Assembly: GCA_020346965.1 (NCBI GenBank) | Contig: CP070793.1 | Coordinates: forward strand, 1,071,136-1,078,309 | Length of the DNA: 7,174 nt | Direction: 5' to 3' | Source of the DNA: Chloroflexota bacterium | GTDB lineage: Bacteria; Chloroflexota; Dehalococcoidia; GIF9; AB-539-J10 | Translations under genes and position numbers: made by a program | Notes under the pieces: generated by a model | The model's input: the letters and a program-made list of their open reading frames with translations, nothing else | Databases searched by the model: none | Told to the model about the DNA's origin: nothing | In this document: piece after piece, positions 1 through 7,050 of the stretch | Position numbering within the stretch: the stretch's first letter is position 1 | Layout: every line of letters starts with the position of its first letter

Positions 1-940
1 CAAAAGAATAGCGAAGCATCATAGCTACGCTTAAGATAGTGGCAATAGGATTAGCCAGGTCTTGCCCTGCTCGACTCGGGGCACTGCCATGAATTGGCTC
101 ATAAATACCGAAGGTTCTCCCCTTGGGAATTCCTGCCAAGCTGGCGGAGGGGAGCATGCCCATTGAGCCAGCCAGCATTGAAGCCTCGTCGGTAAGAATA
201 TCACCAAACATGTTTTCGGTGACTAAAACATCCAGTTCGGCGGGACGCTGGATAAATCTCATAGCACAGGCATCAACTAGCATATGTTGGAGTTCAACAT
301 CAGGGTAATCGGCGGCAATTTCTATGGCAATCTGCCGCCATAGGCGGGACGATTGGAGAACGTTAGCTTTGTCAACCGAAGTTAGCTTTTTGCGGCGTCC
401 GCGAGCCAACTCAAAACCTACTCTTAATATGCGTTCAATTTCTCCTTCAGAATAAGCCAGCGTATCTACAGCCTGCCTTCCCTCTGGAGTTCGCCATTGC
501 TTCTTGGGTTGACCGAAGTAAAGTCCACCTGTAAGCTCTCTAACCACTACCAGGTCAACTCCCTTAACTACCTCGGGCTTGAGATTGGTGGAATTCACAA
601 GCATAGGAAAGATCTTAACGGGACGCAAATTGGCAAACAGTCCGAGCCCTTTGCGTAAAGCCAGAAGCCCATCTTCAGGGTGCATTTCAGCTTTAGGGTC
701 ATCCCATTTAGAACCGCCGACTGCGCCAAGCAGCACCGCATCACATTGCTTACACATCTTCAAGGTTTCATCGCTGAGAGCTGTTCCCAGAGCCTCTATA
801 GCCGCACCACCTATGAGGCCATCATCGAGGTGAAAGCGATGTCCGAATCTCTCACCGATAGCCAGTAAAACGTTTAGCGCTTGGTTTGTTACCTCGGGGC
901 CGACACCGTCGCCCGGTAACACTGCTATATCAAACTCCAC
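1..940 (-). CDS. leuB: 3-isopropylmalate dehydrogenase, partial (3' end outside window)
   Basis: This enzyme oxidises and decarboxylates (2R,3S)-3-isopropylmalate to 2-oxoisocaproate with NAD+, the third step of leucine synthesis in the cytoplasm. The first 313 codons are present; the family is about 350-365 residues, so roughly the last 45 lie off the left edge. Visible family landmarks are the N-terminal [10 protein letters not shown] (residues 8-17), the GAVGG loop (72-76), the substrate arginines in [13 protein letters not shown] (R96, R106) and VVVREL (R134), Y141 in TGGLYFG, K191 in DKANVL, and the metal aspartates D223 (LVDA), D247 and D251 ([11 protein letters not shown]). The nucleotide-site run [20 protein letters not shown] follows at 285-304. 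The start is GTG at 940: an in-frame TAA lies at 961-959, there is no ATG between, and AAAGGA sits about 9 bases upstream. It follows the decayed VOC gene by 41 bases and is probably the distal gene of the leuA-led cluster. leuC and leuD are not adjacent upstream. Confidence 0.97.
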   Translation of the reverse strand, partial: MEFDIAVLPGDGVGPEVTNQALNVLLAIGERFGHRFHLDDGLIGGAAIEALGTALSDETLKMCKQCDAVLLGAVGGSKWDDPKAEMHPEDGLLALRKGLGLFANLRPVKIFPMLVNSTNLKPEVVKGVDLVVVRELTGGLYFGQPKKQWRTPEGRQAVDTLAYSEGEIERILRVGFELARGRRKKLTSVDKANVLQSSRLWRQIAIEIAADYPDVELQHMLVDACAMRFIQRPAELDVLVTENMFGDILTDEASMLAGSMGMLPSASLAGIPKGRTFGIYEPIHGSAPSRAGQDLANPIATILSVAMMLRYSF

Positions 941-981
941 ACTATTTACGTCCTTTGTTTAGCCCTAGTATGCCCAACGAA

Positions 982-1355
982 TTATCTTGCTCTATTAAAC
1001 GTCAGCCTATATCCGTTGATATCCTCGACCGTGAAATCCCTGATGCCCTAGGGTTCATCTTTTATGTCAACTATAATTTTAACGCCTTTGCTCTGTAACT
1101 CATCGTAGATTTGTCTATATCCCCATCAATTTGCATATATATGTTCACACCAACACCAAGCTTTTCTGCCCTACCGATACCGACATTTTCGACCGGTAGA
1201 AACATAAAAACCATTCCATTTTTAGAAAGATCAGCATGCTCCGGATTGCCTGCATTAGGGAAAGCCATCCCTATCTTGAATCCCAGAGAATCTCTGTAGT
1301 ATTCAATAGTCTGCTTCATATCCTTTACGGCTAACGTCGGGGAAATGCAACTCAT
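982..1355 (-). pseudogene. VOC (glyoxalase/bleomycin-resistance fold) family protein, degraded by a frameshift and a stop
   Basis: The first 82 codons read as a normal vicinal-oxygen-chelate protein: SPTLAVKDMKQTIEYYRDSL near the N-terminus, the LGFKIG turn, and VFMFLPVENVGIG in the middle. In that frame the protein then ends early with an unrelated tail at a TAG (about 1071), giving 94 residues. One frame over, from 1107 down, the missing half is plain: YDELQSKGVKIIVDIKDEP, a TAG at 1050-1048 where the family normally has Trp, then GIRDFTVEDINGYRLTF and a TAA at 984-982. Restoring one base near 1108-1112 (an A run now three long) and reading the TAG as Trp gives about 124 residues, a usual VOC length. 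The first half has a near-ideal AAGGAGGT site at 1371-1364, so a shortened product could still be made. The original substrate cannot be told. The gene lies 32 bases after the ATPase gene and 41 before leuB. Confidence 0.85.
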
Positions 1356-1363
1356 CTTAAATG

Positions 1364-1371
1364 ACCTCCTT
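1364..1371 (-). promoter_or_regulatory. Ribosome binding site of the VOC pseudogene
   Basis: AAGGAGGT lies 8 bases before the ATG at 1355. It is a near-perfect Shine-Dalgarno site that survives although the reading frame behind it is broken, which suggests recent decay. Confidence 0.75.
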
Positions 1372-1387
1372 ACAAAAGCCTACCTTA

Positions 1388-3502
1388 TTAACCTAATAAA
1401 ATAATGTTATCGGCTACCTTATCATACAAGTCACCCAGTGTGAATATTATTATCTGATAATCTGAGGCCGTCGTTTTGAGGAAGTTTAGCGTGTTGGCCA
1501 GGCGTACAGAGTCAAAATTGGCAAAAGGGTCATCCAATATCAATGGCGGTTTCTTATCTCCAAATATCAATCCCACTAGGGCCAGTCGAAACGCTAGATA
1601 AAATTCATCAATCACTCCTCCACTCAAATCCTCCGGCTTAGCCCAGTCTCCTTTCTCATCTGAATAGATCCAGAATTCTAGCGCTTCCTTACTGGCTCTT
1701 CTCACTTGCTTATATTTATTATTGGTAAAGACAGCCAAATACCCCTGAATTTCATTCTCCAAAGCTTCCTCAGTTGACGAAAGTACGTCAGTTCTCGCCT
1801 GAGAGATAATTTCCCTCGCTAATGCATATATTTGGACCTTCCTCTCTTCTCGTTTTAAATCTTGCTGAATGCTTTCTAGTTCCTCTTCCAGTCTGATTTG
1901 GTCCTCTATACTAAATCTTGCTTGCTCAATGATTACTTCGGAGCGCCTTTTTCGCTTCTCAAGTTCAGCCTGTTCTGCCTCTAAACTCCGGACCTTTCTT
2001 TCGAGCTCTACGTATCCCTCCGGGCTCAGGCGCGTTTCCTTCAAATCGTCGGTAAGTTTCGCCTCCTCAACCGCCAAACCCCTTGTTACTTCTTTCTCCT
2101 GTTTCTGGAGATCTTCGACCGTCCTGCCTCTCAACATACCTTTTAGCTGAGCTTCCAAGCTGCTCTTTTCTTTGAGCCTGGAGCCAAAGTCCATTTCCTT
2201 ATTATCGAAGTCAAAGATCGTGCCGCACTTTACGTCGGCTAATAAATTATCCTCTTCTTCGGTAATTTTACTGAGAGCTTCCTTCATTTTTTGAATACGC
2301 TCTTCAACACCAATAATACTGGTGCTATCGAGGGAAAGCGCAGCTATAGCAAGGAGAGCTGCCCCCAGAATTATCAACGCCAGGAAATACAAGGGGCCAA
2401 CCAGTACGCCTATTATCCCGCCTGTCAATATTACTATCGAAGTAGCTATCCCTCTCTTGGAACCAGAAAACTTGACAAATCTTTCCCTCTTTAACTTTTC
2501 TCTCCCTTCAGCTAGCTCCATTTCCCGCGCAGCCAGGTCCTCCTGGATATCCGCACGTCTATTCTGGATTGCGTCTAACTTCTTCCTGAATTCCGAGACC
2601 TGTTGCTCATTTTCAAATCCTTCAATGGATTTAAGTGCATTGCTTGCTCCTTCCAGTTTGGCAATTAGTCTATTTATCCCTCCGAGTAGCTCTTCCATTT
2701 CACTATATTTACGTTTCAAATCTTCTATAGATGCCTCTACTTTTTTACGCTGGTTGTTTTTTTCCAGCAGCGCCTTAGTATTCTCATACTTTTCATTGAC
2801 CTGAGCCAGGCCCTTACTCACCTCTACTAGTTCAATTTTTTGTGCCTCAACTCTGGACACCTCGTTTTTGGTGTCATTAAATTCCCGTGAGCGATTCTCT
2901 AGCTGTCTTTGCAGAGACTTTAAGCTGCCGTCGATTTTCGCCGGCCTATCCAATCCCTTCCTCATCTCAGAGATTTTGTCATCTAACTTCTGTATCACCT
3001 GTGATGCAAGTGTGCTTTCTTTACCGCCGCTTACAATTTCCTCCAAGCTTTCACCAATCTCCTTCTTACCTGATGATATTTCGCTAACCTGGTCCTGGCG
3101 AATACACGAAGAACATAGAAAGAGTTTATCGGAATTAGTGCCCAGTAGCTCAGTTAATTCTTCTGAAATTTCCTTGAAAGTATCAATTTCTTTCTGAGCA
3201 TTATAGTCGACAAACTTGACGGTTCCCTTGTCAAAATCTTTGTCTAGCAAATATCGGTTCCCGTTATCTTCAAACTCAAGACTAGTCTTGCATTGCCTGG
3301 TCGAACCCCAGGAAACATAATCTTTAATCTCTTTTGCAGTGCTTCTAGGATTATTGAAAAGGGCAACGATGATGCCATCAAGTAGAGTAGACTTGCCCAT
3401 TTCATTTAACGGCCCTTTGACCACATTTATTCCGGGGCGAAACTGCGCTTGAAAATCAACAAGTCTTTTGAAGTTTTTCAGTTCGATTCTTTTCAACCAC
3501 AT
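1388..3502 (-). CDS. Rad50/SbcC-like AAA ATPase with a central membrane hairpin (YhaN-like)
   Basis: This 704-residue protein is an SMC/Rad50-type ATPase, expected to work with the nuclease encoded just upstream in DNA end processing. The N-terminal half of the head has the Walker A motif GPLNEMGKST (30-39) and a Q-loop, CIRQDQVSEI (Q136). Charged heptad-rich coiled-coil segments follow at about 195-345 and 400-565. The C-terminal head has the signature LSGGVIDEF (626-634), Walker B PLILDDPF (653-660) and the D-loop ANFD. Between the coils, residues about 351-390 are almost wholly hydrophobic with a Gly-Pro near the middle, so they probably form two membrane helices; there is no CxxC zinc hook there. 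This and the short length (E. coli SbcC is about 1050 residues) favour a YhaN-type protein over classical SbcC. The usual H-loop His after Walker B is not seen (IIIFTLGDLYD). The ATG overlaps the nuclease stop (TAATG), with GGAAGGAAG upstream, so translation is probably coupled. Confidence 0.88.
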   Translation of the reverse strand: MWLKRIELKNFKRLVDFQAQFRPGINVVKGPLNEMGKSTLLDGIIVALFNNPRSTAKEIKDYVSWGSTRQCKTSLEFEDNGNRYLLDKDFDKGTVKFVDYNAQKEIDTFKEISEELTELLGTNSDKLFLCSSCIRQDQVSEISSGKKEIGESLEEIVSGGKESTLASQVIQKLDDKISEMRKGLDRPAKIDGSLKSLQRQLENRSREFNDTKNEVSRVEAQKIELVEVSKGLAQVNEKYENTKALLEKNNQRKKVEASIEDLKRKYSEMEELLGGINRLIAKLEGASNALKSIEGFENEQQVSEFRKKLDAIQNRRADIQEDLAAREMELAEGREKLKRERFVKFSGSKRGIATSIVILTGGIIGVLVGPLYFLALIILGAALLAIAALSLDSTSIIGVEERIQKMKEALSKITEEEDNLLADVKCGTIFDFDNKEMDFGSRLKEKSSLEAQLKGMLRGRTVEDLQKQEKEVTRGLAVEEAKLTDDLKETRLSPEGYVELERKVRSLEAEQAELEKRKRRSEVIIEQARFSIEDQIRLEEELESIQQDLKREERKVQIYALAREIISQARTDVLSSTEEALENEIQGYLAVFTNNKYKQVRRASKEALEFWIYSDEKGDWAKPEDLSGGVIDEFYLAFRLALVGLIFGDKKPPLILDDPFANFDSVRLANTLNFLKTTASDYQIIIFTLGDLYDKVADNIILLG

Positions 3503-4617
3503 TATAAGACTTCCTTCCCATCCAGCAGAGCTACGCCATACTGAAGGGCACCTTCCGCGATATCTTTTCCCTCTCCGTCCGAGCTTTCGATTTGCTCCTT
3601 CATCAGCTTAATAAATCTATTCCTAATCAACCGCTCCTCATCCTCTGTGACCTCTCCTGACTTCGGATGAGATTCATCCATAATACTAAGATGGAAAAGG
3701 TTCTCCCTCAACTCAGTTTCCAATTCTGCAGGGTCTGCTATGAATTCGGCATCGCGAAGCCCTTTAAGGGTGACTTTTCTTATCAGGTTCTGATTTGCCC
3801 CATCGGAAATCCTCGCCTTTAGCATCGCCAGGTCTTGTATCTCATTCATATCTATCTCTATTTCGTCATAATCCCGAAGCCCAAGTTTCTTGGGTTCAAC
3901 CTTGACTTCGCCAGAGTCCAACAGACTAACCAGAAGCACAGCACCTCCTTCTCTTTGGGCAGGTATCCACTCCGGCGGGCCGGAATACCAGGCTGGAGGC
4001 TTTTCTGAACAGCTATAAACTCGGTGCCAGTGTCCGAGTGCTAGATAGTCCATGCCACTGGCTTCGATTTCTTCAAGCCTGAAGATATGGTCATCCTCCG
4101 CTGTTCTTTCTGGGATATAGAATGACCCGTGAGCCATAGCCACGTGAAACCTGCTTGAAGTCGAACGCGTGAACCCTCTCAGCGGGCTTGTATAAGACCT
4201 ATTACTCAGGTTTGGTTTCCCATATACTGTTAAATCAAGTCTGGCATATTCCTGAAAGGACATATTTTCATCAGTGAAGATTTCTAGGTTAGAGCATTTT
4301 CCCTTAAAGTCGACTTTTCTGTAAATTGACGAAGAGTCAAGTGAATCATGCGTGCCGGGAATAAGGCAGATTGGAATGTTATTGACCCCGAGCAAATTGA
4401 ATTGTTCTATTACTAAATCGATATTCTTTTGCGACTGTTGGTTGGCATCGAATAGATCCCCTGCAACCAAAACGATATTAACCTTTTCATCTAATGCAGT
4501 GGTTATGATCTTCTTGAAGGTGGTTCTCAACTGCTCTCGTTGAGAGGCGCCTTGATTCCTTAGACCTGAGAACTTCGCCCCGAGGTGAATATCGGCGGTG
4601 TGCAGAATTTTAACCAT
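3502..4617 (-). CDS. Mre11/SbcD-like metallophosphoesterase, DNA repair exonuclease family (YhaO-like)
   Basis: This calcineurin-like phosphoesterase of 371 residues is probably a Mn2+-dependent nuclease acting on DNA ends, partnered with the ATPase encoded by the overlapping next gene. The motifs are in order: TADIHLG (D9, H11), VAGDLFD (D54), IPGTHD (88-91), VAMAHGS (H163) and LALGHWHR (H196, H198). These match the metal ligands and catalytic His of the Mre11/SbcD/YhaO families, except that the usual Asn of GNHD is Thr89. YSGPPEWIP (211-219) resembles the conserved segment after the last His pair. The C-terminal part (about 240-371) is charged and should hold the region that contacts the ATPase coiled coil, but I see no clear motif there. 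The ATG at 4617 has AGAGG about 8 bases upstream, and the gene lies 88 bases after the MgtC-like gene. SbcD is possible as a name; the pairing with a membrane-type ATPase suggests YhaO. Its exact activity is inferred. Confidence 0.9.
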   Translation of the reverse strand: MVKILHTADIHLGAKFSGLRNQGASQREQLRTTFKKIITTALDEKVNIVLVAGDLFDANQQSQKNIDLVIEQFNLLGVNNIPICLIPGTHDSLDSSSIYRKVDFKGKCSNLEIFTDENMSFQEYARLDLTVYGKPNLSNRSYTSPLRGFTRSTSSRFHVAMAHGSFYIPERTAEDDHIFRLEEIEASGMDYLALGHWHRVYSCSEKPPAWYSGPPEWIPAQREGGAVLLVSLLDSGEVKVEPKKLGLRDYDEIEIDMNEIQDLAMLKARISDGANQNLIRKVTLKGLRDAEFIADPAELETELRENLFHLSIMDESHPKSGEVTEDEERLIRNRFIKLMKEQIESSDGEGKDIAEGALQYGVALLDGKEVL

Positions 4618-4705
4618 GACAAACGCCTCTTTGCCGGAAGTGCCTTTAAGATTCTTGACCTGGCATCTTTATTAGGGTACCTTGGCTCTGTTCGCAAAAG
4701 CTTTC

Positions 4706-5113
4706 TTAGCCACGAATCTTTGGGAGCAGCAAAACACCGACAGTAATAGCAGTTGCTGTAACAGAAATCAAATACATCCCTGCTCCAGCGGCTAGACCTA
4801 TAGCAGCAGTTACCCATATGGTGGCTGCCGTGGTCAATCCTGCCACTTCTTCTTCTTGTCGACCCCTGAAGATAACTCCAGCACCGATGAAACCGACCCC
4901 AACTACGACAGCAGCAGCAATTCGAGAGATATCAACCGCTGCACCGCTGAACCCATAGATAGATACCAGAGTGAAAAGGGCTGCCCCGGAGCTAACCAAC
5001 ATATGTGTACGCAGTCCTGCCGTCTTACCTGCCCGTTCCCGTTGAAACCCAATACCTGCCCCCAACCCAAAAGCCAATAAAAACCTCAGTATCATTTCTA
5101 ACAAGGGACTCAA
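4706..5113 (-). CDS. MgtC/SapB family membrane protein
   Basis: This is a small inner-membrane protein of the MgtC/SapB family. It carries the family block FQRERAGKTAGLRTHML (23-39 from the TTG start), a VGVGFIGAGVIFR stretch (72-84) and GLTTAATIWVTAAIGLAAGAG (about 94-114). Hydrophobic runs at about 5-22, 39-56, 64-82, 95-109 and 111-131 suggest four or five membrane helices. At 135 residues it holds only the membrane domain; Salmonella MgtC (about 230) adds a cytoplasmic C-terminal domain. MgtC proteins are linked to growth in low Mg2+ and to F1Fo ATPase inhibition, but many family members have no known role and none is claimed here. The longer reading starts with GTG at 5122 or ATG at 5119, but both sit on or against the GGAGGTGAT site (5126-5118); TTG at 5113 is correctly spaced (8 bases after GGAGG) and is preferred. 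It follows leuA by 62 bases. Confidence 0.9.
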   Translation of the reverse strand: MSPLLEMILRFLLAFGLGAGIGFQRERAGKTAGLRTHMLVSSGAALFTLVSIYGFSGAAVDISRIAAAVVVGVGFIGAGVIFRGRQEEEVAGLTTAATIWVTAAIGLAAGAGMYLISVTATAITVGVLLLPKIRG

Positions 5114-5117
5114 ATTC

Positions 5118-5126
5118 ATCACCTCC
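5118..5126 (-). promoter_or_regulatory. Strong Shine-Dalgarno site that decides the MgtC-like start
   Basis: GGAGGTGAT is a full nine-base complement to the 3' end of 16S rRNA. It covers the GTG at 5122 and runs into the ATG at 5119, so neither is spaced for initiation from it. The TTG at 5113 lies 8 bases beyond GGAGG, which is the normal distance. I therefore place the start there. Confidence 0.65.
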
Positions 5127-5175
5127 GCATATATAAGACTTCAAAGAACTTGATTTATAAATTTTGCCTTCGCTA

Positions 5176-6696
5176 CTACTTCCCCACATTTTTGACCGCC
5201 AACAGACGATTCAGGGCATTCATGTATGCCTTGGCACTGGCAACAATGACATCAGTGGCAGCTCCACGACCGGTATAGGTTACTCCTTTACTTTCTATTC
5301 GTATTAAGACTTCCCCGATTGCATCAATGCCTTCGGTAATCGATTTAACAGTGAATTCAGTGAGCTTATTAGGTATACCAACGATGCGGTTGATAGCCTT
5401 ATATACGGCATCCACAGGACCTGCGCCCAAGGCAGCATCAGCCAAAGTCTGCCCCTCTGGACCGATGAGCCTGACTGTTGCCGTAGGGATACTATGATCA
5501 CCGCAGGTAACTTCAACATGGTCAAGATGGTACACCTCGGTAACGGTACGAAGTTCTTCTGCTATTAGAGATTCAATATCTCGGTCTGTGATTTCCTTTT
5601 TCTTGTCTGCCAACTCTTTGAAATCCTGAAAGGCACGGTTTAAGTCTTCTTCGCTCAAAGTGTAGCCAAGCTCGGATAATCTCTCCTTGAAGGCATGTCT
5701 GCCACTCACCTTACTCAATACTAAGGTGCTCGAGGGTATGCCAACTGATTTGGGATCCATAATCTCGTAAGTGATAGACTTTTTCAGCACGCCATCCTGA
5801 TGAATACCTGACTGATGGCGAAAAGCGTTTACCCCAATGATAGCTTTATTAGGCTGGATGGAAAAACCAGTAAGCTCGCTAACTAAATGACTTGCCCGGT
5901 AAATCTGAGTCGTATCAACGTTAGTAGTGAGATTAAAAAAATCCTGACGAGTTTTCAATGTCATGACAATTTCCTCTAGAGAAGCATTGCCAGCTCGTTC
6001 TCCGATGCCATTAATAGTACATTCAACCTGCCGTGCACCTACTCTTATTGCTTCCAGACTATTAGCCACGGCCAACCCCAGATCATTATGACAATGTACG
6101 CTGACCACAGCTCTATCAATATTACGCACGTTATCCAATATGCCCTGGATTAAACTGCCAAATTCCTGGGGAGTAGCATAACCCACAGTATCCGGTATGT
6201 TAACCGTGGTTGCTCCGGCATTTATTACTGCCTCCAGAATTTGACATATATAAGCGGGATCAGCACGACTGGCATCCATCGGTGAGAACTCAACGTCGTC
6301 CAAATAACTCTTGGCTCGAGCTACCATCTCCTGAGATATCTTTAGAACCTCATTCCGACTCTTCTTAAGCTGGTGAGATAGGTGAATGTCTGAAGCTGAA
6401 AGAAAAACATGAATCCGGGGCTGTGCAGCGCCCTTAACCGCCTCCCAAGCCCTGTCTACGGCTTCAATATTAGCAAGGGTCAGAGCGCAAACTGTGGGAC
6501 GCTTGAGCTCCCGGGCAATAAGGCGGACAGCCTCAAACTCTCCGACTGAGCTGGCAGGAAAACCACATTCGATCACATCAATGCCAAGTCTATCCAGCTG
6601 CCTGGCTATTTCCAGTTTATCCTGGAGGTTCAAGCTCGTTCCCGCGGCTTGTTCACCATCTCGTAAAGTAGTGTCGAAAATGATAACTTTTTCCAT
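5176..6696 (-). CDS. leuA: 2-isopropylmalate synthase
   Basis: LeuA condenses acetyl-CoA with 2-oxoisovalerate to give 2-isopropylmalate, the committed step of leucine synthesis. The 506-residue length is normal for the full-length enzyme. The N-terminal HMGL-like TIM barrel starts with [12 protein letters not shown] (5-16, with R12 and D13), then ECGFPASS (43-50), [11 protein letters not shown] (166-176), the metal-binding HCHNDLG (H201, H203) and [12 protein letters not shown] (226-237). [10 protein letters not shown] (296-305) is typical of LeuA rather than homocitrate or citramalate synthases. The C-terminal LeuA regulatory domain (about 385-506) is present, including [12 protein letters not shown] and [22 protein letters not shown], so feedback inhibition by leucine is likely. 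The ATG at 6696 is fixed by an in-frame TAA 9 bases upstream; only a short, closely placed AAAAGG precedes it. It is the first gene of the minus-strand cluster and diverges from the amidotransferase gene. Confidence 0.97.
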   Translation of the reverse strand: MEKVIIFDTTLRDGEQAAGTSLNLQDKLEIARQLDRLGIDVIECGFPASSVGEFEAVRLIARELKRPTVCALTLANIEAVDRAWEAVKGAAQPRIHVFLSASDIHLSHQLKKSRNEVLKISQEMVARAKSYLDDVEFSPMDASRADPAYICQILEAVINAGATTVNIPDTVGYATPQEFGSLIQGILDNVRNIDRAVVSVHCHNDLGLAVANSLEAIRVGARQVECTINGIGERAGNASLEEIVMTLKTRQDFFNLTTNVDTTQIYRASHLVSELTGFSIQPNKAIIGVNAFRHQSGIHQDGVLKKSITYEIMDPKSVGIPSSTLVLSKVSGRHAFKERLSELGYTLSEEDLNRAFQDFKELADKKKEITDRDIESLIAEELRTVTEVYHLDHVEVTCGDHSIPTATVRLIGPEGQTLADAALGAGPVDAVYKAINRIVGIPNKLTEFTVKSITEGIDAIGEVLIRIESKGVTYTGRGAATDVIVASAKAYMNALNRLLAVKNVGK

Positions 6697-6848
6697 GACC
6701 TTTTATTTCAACAGAACGGGCAATCTTTATCGGTTCTCCTGCAGATTTTATCCTTATCTTTGATGCTGCTTCTCCTTTCCTAAATCAAGGTAAAATATGA
6801 AGGATCAAGCATTCTTTGGAGCCCTAGGCACGATGTTCCTTTTCAGCT

Positions 6849-6877
6849 ATGATACAGTAAATAACATCCACAAACAA
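6849..6877 (-). promoter_or_regulatory. Candidate sigma70-type promoter for the leuA cluster
   Basis: On the minus strand, TTGTTT (6877-6872) is followed after exactly 17 bases by TATCAT (6854-6849). The -10 box matches 5 of 6 consensus bases and the -35 box 3 of 6. Transcription would begin near 6842 and leave a leader of about 145 bases before leuA. It is the best candidate I found by eye, but it is weak. Confidence 0.35.
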
Positions 6878-6941
6878 AAGGCTCATCTGTGCCTGCACGG
6901 AAGACAGGTGCTTGTAGTGAGACAACTATGAATAGGATAAA

Positions 6942-6967
6942 CGTCAAAGGCAAATTTGTCAATGACG
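6942..6967. promoter_or_regulatory. 26-bp imperfect palindrome, possible operator
   Basis: The arms CGTCA and TGACG are arranged symmetrically around the core palindrome CAAATTTG (6951-6958). All share the same centre at 6954.5, and 10 of 13 half-site positions are complementary. The site covers the -35 box of the plus-strand promoter candidate, so a dimeric repressor bound here would block transcription of the amidotransferase gene. The protein that might bind is unknown. Confidence 0.4.
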
Positions 6968-6985
6968 GTTAGGTGGAGACATAAT
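6956..6985 (+). promoter_or_regulatory. Candidate sigma70-type promoter for the TrpG/PabA gene
   Basis: TTGTCA (6956-6961, 5 of 6 matches) and CATAAT (6980-6985, 5 of 6) are separated by 18 bases. Transcription would begin near 6992, leaving a leader of about 60 bases before the ATG at 7051. Confidence 0.5.
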
Positions 6986-7050
6986 TTAGCGTTATTAATT
7001 AAGTGCAATGAGAGGAGCGGGACTATTTTATCCTGACAGCAAACTCAAAA

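Larger units (their letters stand above)
6697..7050. other. Divergent intergenic region between leuA and the amidotransferase gene
   Basis: These 354 bases hold no convincing gene. They contain promoter candidates in both directions, a palindrome over the plus-strand -35 box, and a leuA leader of about 145 bases if the minus-strand promoter candidate is right. I see no T-box consensus, no leucine-rich leader peptide and no intrinsic terminator with a U tract. Confidence 0.7.

Noticed and set aside
579..868. Plus-strand ORFs opposite leuB
   Set aside because: They are antisense to a clearly conserved leuB reading frame and show no family motifs.
2322..2804. 160-codon plus-strand ORF inside the ATPase gene
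   Set aside because: Its Ser- and Leu-rich product is the antisense shadow of charged coiled-coil codons; the minus-strand gene explains the region.
4618..4705. Possible internal minus-strand promoter (TTGCGA, 17 bases, TAATAA)
   Set aside because: The -10 box matches only 3 of 6 consensus bases; such matches are common by chance.
4560..4817. 85-codon minus-strand ORF across the gap between the MgtC-like and nuclease genes
   Set aside because: It overlaps the ends of two well-supported genes in another frame and its protein has no family character.
6884..6910. Possible hairpin CATCTGT / ACAGGTG with a 13-base loop
   Set aside because: It has only seven pairs including one G-U, a large loop and no U tract, so it is neither a convincing terminator nor a riboswitch.
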